A program made the translations under genes and the position numbers. Shown here in pieces: positions 5,799 through 12,929 of a stretch of 23,672 nt of DNA. Under the pieces are notes generated by a model. It was not told where the DNA came from. It saw nothing but the letters and a program-made list of their open reading frames with translations, and searched no databases. Every line of letters starts with the position of its first letter. Position 1 is the stretch's first letter. Source of the stretch: Bin127 sp965203505 (GTDB lineage Bacteria > Chloroflexota > Dehalococcoidia > Lucifugimonadales > Lucifugimonadaceae); NCBI GenBank assembly GCA_965203505.1, contig OZ241881.1, positions 1-23,672 of the forward strand, written 5' to 3'.

Positions 5799-6052
5799 AA
5801 AGTATCAAGAAGCTAGCTGCTGAACTCGGCATCGTAGGCGGCATTTTGCTTTGCCTTGGTAGTTATGCTTCTTGGAGGGAATTTTCTACCGGCGAGTATT
5901 TATCCGGTCTAGGTCTAGTGGTCTTAATGATTGTGTTTTTGGGTGCTCATGGTGCATTCAAAAGTTTCTTACGTAATCGAAGAACACAAGACCCAAAGCC
6001 AGCAATTGGACGGCCAGATAACAAAGCTAAAGAGGCACAAATCTCACAGTAG
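5795..6052 (+). CDS. Two-helix small membrane protein (85 aa), partner of the secreted protein
   Basis: Not recognised. It begins MKSIKK, then one hydrophobic segment (about 10-27, LGIVGGILLCLGSYASW), a short acidic loop (REFSTGEY) and a second (about 36-57, LSGLGLVVLMIVFLGAHGAF), followed by a basic and polar tail of about 28 residues. The positive-inside pattern puts both ends in the cytoplasm. The ATG overlaps the stop of the gene ahead (ATGA, 5795-5798), so it was probably translated by coupling. With the insertion upstream its expression may now be reduced. A secreted protein plus small membrane partner could be a toxin and immunity pair, but nothing in the sequence proves it. A terminator follows at 6108. 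Confidence 0.75.
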   Translation: MKSIKKLAAELGIVGGILLCLGSYASWREFSTGEYLSGLGLVVLMIVFLGAHGAFKSFLRNRRTQDPKPAIGRPDNKAKEAQISQ

Positions 6053-6107
6053 CTCGGTTTTCAACGACCGCATATTCCTCCGCGACCTTCATCGCACACA
6101 GTAACGC

Positions 6108-6141
6108 AATCACCGCATCGATCATTCGGTGCGGTGATTTT
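6108..6141 (+). terminator. Strong intrinsic terminator after the 85-aa gene
   Basis: AATCACCGCA (6108-6117) pairs perfectly with TGCGGTGATT (6130-6139) across a 12-base loop, with TTTT at 6138-6141. It ends the secreted-protein/membrane-protein operon. Further copy at 15401-15434. Confidence 0.75.
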
Positions 6142-6400
6142 CGTCCTTAACGATCTTTTGATTCTCGTTCACGTCCTTGTACCGTTTAGCGTTCGGGGGT
6201 CCGACGTCGTTCGCGATCCAGAAAGGGACTTTTCGACCGGATCCGGCGCCCAACGCCCTCCCCAATCGCCCCAGGTGGCGTCGTTTGGATTTTTATGGGT
6301 CAGGGGGCGGCTCGAATTAAGACGTGCCAGGCAGCGTTTCCTGGGTCGAATGGACGCTTCTAACACGTCCGGACGCCCTGTCTGGGACGTGTTTTTGGGA
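6142..6400 (+). other. Gene-free stretch with two terminator-like hairpins, candidate small RNA
   Basis: No convincing protein is encoded between the operon terminator and the parA operator. Structure present: palindrome CCGGATCCGG (6237-6246); CCAA.CGCC/GGCG..TTGG (6262-6288) followed by ATTTTTA; CCAGG/CCTGG (6327-6331/6340-6344); and the strong terminator at 6362-6396. A terminator this good, with no gene in front of it, suggests that an untranslated plus-strand RNA starts in this interval. No good promoter was found; TTGATT at 6158-6163 is the only -35-like match and its -10 is poor. Further copy at 15435-15693. Confidence 0.3.
6362..6396 (+). terminator. Strong intrinsic terminator with no gene in front of it
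   Basis: AACACGTCC (6362-6370) pairs perfectly with GGACGTGTT (6385-6393), followed by a T run through 6396. It lies 165 bp before parA and insulates it from upstream transcription. Further copy at 15655-15689. Confidence 0.7.
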
Positions 6401-6510
6401 CGTCGAAAGGTGTTTAACATAACGCGGGATTACACGCAGTCCGGTCGAATTTCCCCGCTGAGATCGGTCCGCGATCCCACGTCGCGAAGGGCGCTAACAG
6501 GTCTTATTTC

Positions 6511-6562
6511 ATATAGTATCATAATACCATAGTATCAGTACCATAGTATTATGATACTATAT
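6511..6562. promoter_or_regulatory. AT-rich 52-bp palindrome at the parA start: operator and/or centromere
   Basis: Arms ATATAGTATCATAATAC (6511-6527) and GTATTATGATACTATAT (6546-6562) are exact reverse complements. The spacer carries a further direct repeat, TACCATAGTAT, at 6525-6535 and 6539-6549. The motif TAGTAT, or its complement, therefore occurs four times. Such a site in front of a ParA/ribbon-helix-helix cassette is where the small protein normally binds to repress the cassette and mark the plasmid for segregation. The right arm overlaps the -10-like TATGAT (6550-6555) and the first two bases of parA. Further copy at 15804-15855. Confidence 0.75.
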
Positions 6563-7199
6563 GCCCATGATTGTAATTGTTGGATCTCGAAAGGGCGGTT
6601 GCGGCAAATCGACCATCGCGGTCAACCTGGTGACGGAATTGGCCGGAGAAGGTCGTCACGTGGTCTTGGTGGACACCGATACACAACAAACGGCGGCTAC
6701 GTGGGCGCGTGACCGCGAGGAGCATGGCGATCTATTCAAGGTTCATTGCGTCGAGCAATACGACAGCATAAGCAGTGATTTGGTCGATCTCGATCGGCGT
6801 TACGAATACGTTGTGGTTGATGCTGCAGGGCGTGATAGCCGCGAGTGGCGCACTGGCATGGCCGTCGCCGATCTCTTAATCGTGCCGTTCCGGCCTTCGC
6901 AAATTGATCTCGATACCTTACCGCATTTGAGCAACGTCGCGAGCGAAGCAAAAAAGCTAAATGACAAGCTGTCCGTTCGAGCGTTGCTAACAATGGTGCC
7001 GACCAATCCACACGTCCGCGAAGTCGAGGAAGCGCGTGAGATCCTTGCCGATTACCCAGAAATTACCCCGTTGGCCGCCATGATTCGAGATCGCAAGGTT
7101 TATCGTGACGCAATGAGCGAGGGGCGCGGTGTCAGCGAAATGCGGAACCCGAAAGCGCGCCAGGAGGTACATCAACTAATGAAGGAGTTGTTTCAATGA
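6561..7199 (+). CDS. parA: ParA-family partition ATPase (212 aa)
   Basis: This ATPase moves plasmid copies apart along the nucleoid with a DNA-binding partner. The deviant Walker A motif KGGCGKST is at 11-18 with its signature Lys11 and Lys16. The A' motif VDTDTQQTAATWAR is at 37-50 and Walker B VVVDAAG at 84-90. It has no N-terminal helix-turn-helix, and its length is that of small (type Ib-like) ParAs, so the partner protein should be the repressor. The start is ATG 6561 or ATG 6567. Neither has a Shine-Dalgarno sequence, and the -10-like TATGAT ends five bases before 6561, so a leaderless message is likely. The stop overlaps the next gene's ATG. Confidence 0.92.
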   Translation: MPMIVIVGSRKGGCGKSTIAVNLVTELAGEGRHVVLVDTDTQQTAATWARDREEHGDLFKVHCVEQYDSISSDLVDLDRRYEYVVVDAAGRDSREWRTGMAVADLLIVPFRPSQIDLDTLPHLSNVASEAKKLNDKLSVRALLTMVPTNPHVREVEEAREILADYPEITPLAAMIRDRKVYRDAMSEGRGVSEMRNPKARQEVHQLMKELFQ

Positions 7200-7435
7200 A
7201 ACGTAGGACACCACAACCGATAGATTCACCCACAGTAGAGACGTTTGCGCAGGGTGCGACCGATGGCGCTCAACAAGAAGCGGACCCGAACGCACCTCGC
7301 AATCACAAGGGGTTGGCCGTTCGATTCAACGAGTATGAATGGAATCTACTTGAGCAAGGATGCCAGGTAACAGGGTCCTCGAAACTCAATCTAGTGCGAA
7401 AGGCGGTAATCGAGTACGTTACTGCACGTCAATGA
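7196..7435 (+). CDS. Small ribbon-helix-helix-like partition partner (79 aa)
   Basis: This is the likely ParB-type partner and repressor of the cassette. Residues 1-36 are polar and look unstructured, as expected for a tail that touches ParA. Residues 38-79 read as one strand (KGLAVRFN) and two helices (EYEWNLLEQGCQVTG, SKLNLVRKAVIEYVTARQ), the ribbon-helix-helix layout. Its ATG overlaps the parA stop (ATGA) and has AAGGAG eight bases upstream, so the two are co-translated. It probably binds the palindrome at 6511-6562. The fold is assigned from pattern and position only. Confidence 0.78.
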   Translation: MKRRTPQPIDSPTVETFAQGATDGAQQEADPNAPRNHKGLAVRFNEYEWNLLEQGCQVTGSSKLNLVRKAVIEYVTARQ

Positions 7436-7439
7436 CCGA

Positions 7440-7470
7440 AAACGCCCATACCGCGTTTCGATCCTCGAAA
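7440..7470. other. Alternative hairpins between convergent genes
   Basis: AAACGC/GCGTTT (7440-7445/7453-7458) and TTTCGA/TCGAAA (7456-7461/7465-7470) share bases and cannot form together. There is no T run. They lie in the gap between the plus-strand partition cassette and the minus-strand 116-aa gene, so they may help end both transcripts. Further copy at 16733-16763. Confidence 0.35.
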
Positions 7471-7475
7471 ACTAT

Positions 7476-7826
7476 TCAGAAAAAGAAACTTCCAATAAAC
7501 GCACCAAGAATGAAAGCGACGACTAACCCGAAGCCCCTTGAAAGGTGAAAGCCGAATGGGTTTGCTGAAACGTTTGACGCTGCCAAAAACGCAATGCTCT
7601 TTTTAATCTGTACGAGCATATCTTTTATGGATTCCTTCTGTACGTGAGATGTTCGGATGTCCGTTAGCTGCAAAGCCCTGTAAAGATTTATTTGTACTGC
7701 CGCGAGCTCGTTTAATGCAGCCATATAAGTTTTACGATGAAGAGTCAAGACTGTAAATCGTCGTACCTTACGATCCATGTCTTTTAGATACTCTAGAGAG
7801 TTCTTTTCTTCTTCGGTAAGTGCCAT
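7476..7826 (-). CDS. Tail-anchored membrane protein (116 aa), unknown function
   Basis: Not recognised. Residues 1-90 are largely helical and charged (LTEEEKNSLEYLKDMDRKVRRF, then a long helix with KESIKDMLVQIKKSI), with no signal peptide. The last 19 residues (GFGLVVAFILGAFIGSFFF) form one membrane helix at the very end, so the body should face the cytoplasm. The start ATG 7826 has GGGA seven to eight bases upstream. Base use is more AT-rich than rep or the integrase. It shares its design, soluble helix plus terminal anchor, with the DUF1640-like protein at 8422-8703 but shows no obvious sequence similarity. Confidence 0.72.
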   Translation of the reverse strand: MALTEEEKNSLEYLKDMDRKVRRFTVLTLHRKTYMAALNELAAVQINLYRALQLTDIRTSHVQKESIKDMLVQIKKSIAFLAASNVSANPFGFHLSRGFGLVVAFILGAFIGSFFF

Positions 7827-7989
7827 AGCAATGATCCCGTGGTGTAGATTCGGCTATTTTCACTGATTCAATCCAATGACACGCGAAGCGTCGTTACGTC
7901 CGTGCGGAATCCCTGCGTAAACGGATCGCCCACCCCCACCCCCATAAATTCGATTCCGCGTTTCCTAAAAATCGTCTTAAAGTTGGCGC

Positions 7990-8229
7990 ATGTCGATCCA
8001 TCTTTGGACGGCGCTCGGCATCGCAATTGTCGCCGGCGTCGCCGTCATCGTCATCGCGCTCGTTGCCCAGATCGAGAATGACAATCGGCGTTACGCGGTC
8101 AGCCTCACCATCGCTTTGGTAACGTTTGCGACTGCGATCGTCTGCAGCACACTGATTCGTATTCACCAATCGAACAACGCTCCCGACGTCGCGCCACCAG
8201 TCGAAATCGAGCCGATTTCCGGGGGTTAA
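7990..8229 (+). CDS. Two-helix small membrane protein (79 aa), unknown function
   Basis: Not recognised. Two hydrophobic segments, about 5-26 (LWTALGIAIVAGVAVIVIALVA) and 38-56 (SLTIALVTFATAIVCSTLI), are joined by a short polar loop (QIENDNRRY); the tail is proline-rich (APDVAPPVEIEPISGG). Third codon positions are GC-rich, like rep and the integrase, which supports a real gene over the opposite-strand frame at 7894-8169. No good Shine-Dalgarno sequence is seen before ATG 7990. It converges with the integrase operon; a long imperfect hairpin follows its stop. Confidence 0.65.
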   Translation: MSIHLWTALGIAIVAGVAVIVIALVAQIENDNRRYAVSLTIALVTFATAIVCSTLIRIHQSNNAPDVAPPVEIEPISGG

Positions 8230-8230
8230 A

Positions 8231-8262
8231 CCACTAGGGGACTCAATCGAGTCACCTGGTGG
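8231..8262. terminator. Long imperfect hairpin between convergent genes
   Basis: CCACTAGG (8231-8238) pairs with CCTGGTGG (8255-8262) with one G-T wobble; inside it GACTC (8240-8244) pairs with GAGTC (8249-8253) around an AATC loop. On the minus strand TTT follows, so it could end the integrase operon; it directly follows the stop of the plus-strand 79-aa gene. Further copy at 17524-17555. Confidence 0.5.
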
Positions 8263-8289
8263 CTCTCCTGGCGTCTGGTGAAGGGTCGT

Positions 8290-8412
8290 TTAGCCGCCGA
8301 AAATCTTCAACGCGGCAAACAGCACGGCTGCGACCGCGAGCTGCGATGTGATGATTTTGATGAGCAGGGCGTTCAATGCGGCGTCCATGCGATTGAGCGT
8401 CACGCGTGACAA
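8290..8412 (-). CDS. 40-aa single-helix membrane peptide at the end of the integrase operon
   Basis: Possible starts are TTG 8412 (40 aa), GTG 8403 (37 aa) and ATG 8388 (32 aa); none has a strong RBS. All share the core MDAALNALLIKIITSQLAVA.. with a hydrophobic segment from about Leu16 on (40-aa numbering), ending KIFGG. The peptide starts nine bases after the stop of the DUF1640-like gene and in the same frame. It could be a separate coupled peptide, or a tail reached only by stop-codon read-through. It resembles small holin-like or regulatory membrane peptides only in general character. Further copy at 17583-17705. Confidence 0.5.
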   Translation of the reverse strand: MSRVTLNRMDAALNALLIKIITSQLAVAAVLFAALKIFGG

Positions 8413-8421
8413 ATCTCGACC

Positions 8422-8703
8422 CTAGCTGAATATTTGCGACCAGTCTTTAAGCACCGCGATCAATGCCAAGAACATCGCCCCCAGCGCGATGAATATTTGA
8501 TTGCGAAATCGCTCGACCTTGGTTTCTACTTCCTTAATGTCGAGTTTCAGCTCGTTCTTCAGCTTCTCTAGGTCTTCTTTTGAGGCAACGTTGCCGGTAA
8601 TAGCATCCCCGATGACGTGAGCGATCGCTCTGGACTGATCATCGCTGAGGCCACCGTTTTGAAGTTTCTCGGCTGCCGTTAGTGTGTCAAATGCTTCTGC
8701 CAT
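8422..8703 (-). CDS. DUF1640-like coiled-coil protein with C-terminal membrane anchor (93 aa)
   Basis: The order matches what I know of DUF1640/CCDC90-type proteins: an N-terminal FDTLTAAEKLQNGGLSDDQSRAI block, NVASKEDLEKL, a charged coiled coil (LKNELKLDIKEVETKVERF, about 48-66), and one membrane helix near the end (about 69-86, IFIALGAMFLALIAVLKDW). Bacterial members are common beside mobile-element and phage genes; their role is unclear. ATG 8703 has AGGA seven bases upstream. It starts 15 bp after the integrase stop on the same strand and is followed by the 40-aa peptide, so the three probably form one operon. Confidence 0.78.
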   Translation of the reverse strand: MAEAFDTLTAAEKLQNGGLSDDQSRAIAHVIGDAITGNVASKEDLEKLKNELKLDIKEVETKVERFRNQIFIALGAMFLALIAVLKDWSQIFS

Positions 8704-8718
8704 TAGGTAATCCTAACC

Positions 8719-9603
8719 CTATCGACCGAGATACACCGTCGTGATTTCTTCACGGCCGTGGCCGAGTTCCGACGAGATCTGCATGCGCGCTTCGAAGTCC
8801 GTCTTCCGCGCGTCCGGATCGAGCTCGCGCCGCGAGGGGCCACCGCGCACCGGACACTCCCACCCCGTCAGCTCGTGATAACGATCCTGGGCGTAGGCAT
8901 GCCGCAACCCGTGCATCTTGCTCAGCCCACTCTGCTGCGTCTGGTATTCGTAGCGATGCAGTTGATCGACGTAACGCAGCTCTGCAGGTATCAGCGAGAC
9001 GTCCGGACCGCCGCCGGTAAAACTCCGGATCTCCTCGAGCAACACCCGTTGTGCTGCAGAGTGAATCGGGACCTCGCGTTCTCGACCACCTTTGCACCAG
9101 TTGGCCTTTAGCCGCAGCGTATCGCCGCGATCCGCGTAATGCACCTGGAACTTGATCGCTTCCTCGCGGCGCAAACCGAAGGCTTGCTGTAGCCGTAGCG
9201 AGTACGCGACGTACGGATCGGTGACCTTCGCCAATTTCTCGATATCGAGCGCCGTCGCCTTCGAATGCTCCGCGACGAATGTACGTCGATCGATCCCGTA
9301 ATGATCGTTCGACGCCGCGACCACTTCACCGCGGCGCGTGTGGTTGGCCCACCAGCGCAGCGCCGACATGCGATTCTTCTGGGTTGCGACCGACAGATCC
9401 CGTTCCTGCCAATCGCGGACCAGCGCCCACACGTGCTTTGCCTTGAGCGACGTGAGCTGCATGTTGCGGTAGCCGAGACGCCGCAGATCGTCAGCGATCA
9501 CATTCAGCAGTCGTCGACGCGTGTTCTGGGTCGAGAACGACCCCTCACGGCGACGGGCGCAGAGCGACCGCAGCTGGCTTTTGAGCGACTTGTTGTTCGC
9601 CAC
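8719..9603 (-). CDS. Tyrosine recombinase / integrase (Integrase_1-type)
   Basis: This 294-aa site-specific recombinase cuts and rejoins DNA through a tyrosine. The catalytic set is complete: Arg145 in FGLRREEA, Lys171 in CKGGRE, His231 and Arg234 in HGLRH, His282 in LGHGR, and Tyr291 in VYLGR, three residues from the end. Residues 1-90 form an N-terminal DNA-binding region with the pattern (CARRREGSF, GYRNMQLTSLKAKHV) that I recall from the phage_int_SAM_2/Integrase_1 family found in proteobacterial integrative elements and plasmids. The start is GTG with GAGG seven bases upstream. It is followed after 15 bp by the DUF1640-like gene, suggesting one minus-strand operon. On a plasmid it could resolve multimers or drive integration into a chromosome; which one cannot be told here. 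Confidence 0.93.
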   Translation of the reverse strand: MANNKSLKSQLRSLCARRREGSFSTQNTRRRLLNVIADDLRRLGYRNMQLTSLKAKHVWALVRDWQERDLSVATQKNRMSALRWWANHTRRGEVVAASNDHYGIDRRTFVAEHSKATALDIEKLAKVTDPYVAYSLRLQQAFGLRREEAIKFQVHYADRGDTLRLKANWCKGGREREVPIHSAAQRVLLEEIRSFTGGGPDVSLIPAELRYVDQLHRYEYQTQQSGLSKMHGLRHAYAQDRYHELTGWECPVRGGPSRRELDPDARKTDFEARMQISSELGHGREEITTVYLGR

Positions 9604-10473
9604 CCCTAGACCTCGCTAAGTGTTTGTCTCGTCCCGATCGCGTGGATCGAGAGGCGCTTTTAGCGCGATGAGACTAGTATTGATCTAGCTTTGTTTTTAG
9701 CATGTAAATATCGATCGAAATTAGGCGTGAATATCGCTGAATTAGTACGGATAGCCAGGCGTTCGCTGTTGCGACAAATCGGTCCTTGGCATTCAAACAC
9801 GGCAGGGTTTCGAAAGACTCCTCTCTCAAAATGAAAGCTGAACATGCCACCTGCCGGGCATGCCCAACAGGCAAATACATCAGTTTTCGTCGATGCGCAC
9901 GATCGGACTTTCGTCCATGGTGATACCTCCTCGGTTGTGATGCCGCTGAAGATCACCACCCCCCACTGGGAAGCGATCCCCAGCGGGTGAATGGAACACG
10001 ACAGGTATCAACCTGTCGTGGCGCTTGCGCGGTCCTGGCAGCGGTCGTCAAACCGCGCCGGTGTCATGCGCTATGTTCCTGCGCCGCGGACAGCTCGGGG
10101 TGAACCGAGCCGATGTCTCACGGAGCCTGGACCCGCAGCGGTGAAGCTGCATCCGGTGTTCCGCGGTGTCCGTGACATCCGCTGCTACGATTACGCTCGT
10201 AGCCGGCTAAACGTCGTAATTGTAGCAAGCCCGTACCTCAGTTGTCACTCATTTTTTATTCGGCTTCCTGTTCCCCCGCTACAAGGTCCCCCTGTCTCTA
10301 CCAGAAGTAGAGACAGGGGGACCCCGCGAGCGACGCGCTACATAACGAAGCGCCGAGGCAACCGAAGTAGCCACATCCTCATGTGGCTTAACGGTCGCAC
10401 GGCTTTTTCGCAAGGAAATACCTCGTCAGCGGAATCCCGAGTTCGAGGACATACGTTTACAAACCTATTCGGC

Positions 10474-10788
10474 TTAACTAACTACGTACCCACGAATAAG
10501 CGCAACGACAAACAAAACTGGAATTAAGAATCCCACAAGCAAAAGTATCACTTTACCCCAATCGCGATCGCGACGTTGAAGTTCTTCCCACACTCGAGAT
10601 AAGGGCGCGACAATAAATGTAATCAGAATACACAACCCCAGTATTGCACCAACCCAATAGCTGACTCCATCAAGCACAGGGATGCCTGTTTCGATATCGG
10701 AACATGAAAGAAAGAGGACGATCACAATACCAAGCATGACGCACCACCCGATCAACATGCTGATCCGTTCACGCACCTTATTCCACAC
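10474..10788 (-). CDS. Small three-helix membrane protein, copy 2
   Basis: Identical protein to 1181-1495. Confidence 0.7.
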   Translation of the reverse strand: MWNKVRERISMLIGWCVMLGIVIVLFLSCSDIETGIPVLDGVSYWVGAILGLCILITFIVAPLSRVWEELQRRDRDWGKVILLLVGFLIPVLFVVALIRGYVVS

Positions 10789-11230
10789 GGCAAAATTACG
10801 ACAAGATCCAGTAAAACAGGATACTTAAGAAAACAAGGAGCTCTTCATTTTCATAGTCTAGGTGTTGCGACGATTAGTCGCAATCGATAAGCAGGTTGCT
10901 TTAGTGTTATGGGTTGCTGTGTGTGTCGGCAGATTAGTGAAGATGTGTGTGCGATTAAAGAGGTAGAGGGTGCTTGGGCTTTGGGGTGAATGGTCGAGCA
11001 ACGCGAGACCAGAGGGGCGAAGCCCCTTTTCGACGGGCGAGCGAAGCGAGCGCCTTCTTTATCGGTTTTCGCGTGCGAAAACAGCTATAAGGTTTTTTCT
11101 ATCTCTGCTCAGAGTCTCTTGCGCCGTTAACGGCGCGTGGACAACCGTGAATGAGCTCTTATGTAAGCTATAAGCATAGCTATAAGCGGAACCCTGGGAT
11201 GCAATCAGGGTAAGGAAAGAGGACTGGTCC

Positions 11231-11318
11231 GTGTGACACTTTGCACACAGTAGTGTGACACTTTGCACACAGTCATACAGGTTTTGTATAGGAAAAGGCG
11301 TGACACTTTGCACACAGT
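11231..11318. repeat. Iterons, copy 2
   Basis: Same three repeats as 1938-2025. Confidence 0.88.
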
Positions 11319-11327
11319 CCGGGCACC

Positions 11328-12545
11328 TCAGTTTCCTTGAATCATCGGCTGGCTTGGCACCGGCGATTCCGACCAGTGTAGCACCAGCATGTCGCCTTGA
11401 ATCTCCACGTTGAAGTGCGGCCATACACTCGCGATGGTTTTGAGATCGATCTGCAGCTTTCGCTTGAAGTACCTAATTTCTGCAATATCAGGCGCGAAGA
11501 ACGGCTGCAGTTCCCGTAGCGCGATCCGGACACTGCGGCCTCGCGGGATCTGTGCGGTGCGGTGGGAGAGCCACGTGTAGAGATCCATGCGCCGCGGGCT
11601 TCGAAACTGCGCCAGGTGATCCATGTCGACGGGGACGCGGTGCGCTTGCACCTGGTCGTGAAAATCATCGGTCAGCACGATTTCAGGCGTCCAAAAGGTT
11701 CGCTGACCGTCATCCGGCTCAAGCCAGAACGAGACTTGCTTTACTACGCGGGCATATTCGGTGTGCACCGTACCGTCGCCCCATTGGCCCAGGATGAAGC
11801 TGGCGGCTGCCAGATCCTCGACCGCCTCGGTGAGTTTCTTGCCGGCACGGCCGTCGATCGCGATCCCCAGGCGCGTCATAAAGTTCCGGAGTGACGTCCC
11901 CATGTCAATGTTGGGGGACTTCGACTTTACCACCTGACCGATCACGTAAGCGAACAGCAGTCGAGCCAGACGACCGTATGGCACATTCGCAGTGCGCATC
12001 TTTCGTGGGTCACCACGCACTGCGATCCTGCCCGCACTCACCTCGAGCGTGGTATTGCCGTGGGATACGGACCATTCACGTTCACCCTCCGGCAAGCGTT
12101 TTTGCGGGAAGAAGCACTGCACCGCGGCGGCGGGCAGGAACCCGATGTTGCGGTCGAGCAGGACCGATGGTTTCGATTCTTCCGGATCGTCGAGGCCTAG
12201 TAGGGTCGTTTCGCTTACCTGGACAACGATCAGATCGCGTTCCCAGCCCGAGAAACGCGCCATGGCCCGCTGTTCCTGCGCGTTGGTGATCCGGCCTTTC
12301 CACGCTTTAATCAACGAGTAGAACAGGCGACCTGGCGTACCGTGTGTGTCCTCCGCCAACGCCTTCTCGGCGTACGCGGCGAACTCAAGCATGACGCGAT
12401 TGTCGTTGCTCGGCAACCAGCGACGCTTGATAAACTCCCGATAGAGCGCCTTAAACCGCGTGTCGTCGGTCAGGTCCGCGCGGGTGATGTGGGCGACGTC
12501 GATGACAGGCGTCTGGCCGTTGGCTTTAGAATTTCGCGTGGGCAT
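11328..12545 (-). CDS. Plasmid replication initiator RepA_C, copy 2
   Basis: Identical to 2035-3252; the longer frame opens at 12596. Confidence 0.9.
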   Translation of the reverse strand: MPTRNSKANGQTPVIDVAHITRADLTDDTRFKALYREFIKRRWLPSNDNRVMLEFAAYAEKALAEDTHGTPGRLFYSLIKAWKGRITNAQEQRAMARFSGWERDLIVVQVSETTLLGLDDPEESKPSVLLDRNIGFLPAAAVQCFFPQKRLPEGEREWSVSHGNTTLEVSAGRIAVRGDPRKMRTANVPYGRLARLLFAYVIGQVVKSKSPNIDMGTSLRNFMTRLGIAIDGRAGKKLTEAVEDLAAASFILGQWGDGTVHTEYARVVKQVSFWLEPDDGQRTFWTPEIVLTDDFHDQVQAHRVPVDMDHLAQFRSPRRMDLYTWLSHRTAQIPRGRSVRIALRELQPFFAPDIAEIRYFKRKLQIDLKTIASVWPHFNVEIQGDMLVLHWSESPVPSQPMIQGN

Positions 12546-12776
12546 GAGGTGCACTCCTTTGCTCCGGGGTTCGGCGGCGCTCACCGTGCGAACCATTTTT
12601 ATTTAAGTCTCGCGAGCGCGAGGCGTTGACTTGTTAGTCGATTCTACGTGTATCCGGTCCATGAATTCAAGTGGATGCACCGTGTTGCCGATATCCTAGC
12701 ACGGCACAAATCAAGCGGTTTTCGGAAGTAGCATGAGCATAATGAGGCGGGTTTTCAATTTTCAGAGGAGATCATT

Positions 12777-12929
12777 TTGAAACTCAAATCTAGATTTACT
12801 TCAGTAGCCCTCACCGCCATTGCATTGATGTTGTTCTATTCCGCTTGGGGCAATACCGACTACGAATGCGATGGAACTGAAGATCAATGTGTCCAGGGTA
12901 GTCACCTTAAACCCCGGTTAATTTACTAG
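12777..12929 (+). pseudogene. 5' part of disrupted secreted-protein gene, copy 2
   Basis: Same as 3484-3636. Confidence 0.8.

Larger units (their letters stand above)
1..9293. repeat. Plasmid-length tandem unit, copy 1 (9,293-bp period)
   Basis: Everything from about base 91 recurs 9,293 bp later and again 18,586 bp later. The unit carries one replication initiator, one iteron cluster, one partition cassette and one integrase, which is the content of a complete small plasmid. The phase chosen here is arbitrary. The first 90 bases are offset by 9,294 because of one extra G at 87-90. A circular replicon assembled past its own end, or a real head-to-tail multimer, both explain this. An integrated tandem array is less likely because no flanking DNA is present. 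Confidence 0.95.

Noticed and set aside
6094..6103. GCACACAGTA, identical to part of an iteron
   Set aside because: Only ten bases, a single occurrence far from the origin, and no TGACACTTT half; probably chance.
6134..6532. Plus-strand 132-aa frame (and 83-aa minus frame) before parA
   Set aside because: It crosses a strong terminator with T run and the AT-rich operator, starts inside another terminator and lacks an RBS.
7894..8169. Minus-strand 91-aa frame
   Set aside because: It is antisense to the 79-aa membrane protein, which has two clean hydrophobic segments and GC-rich third positions.
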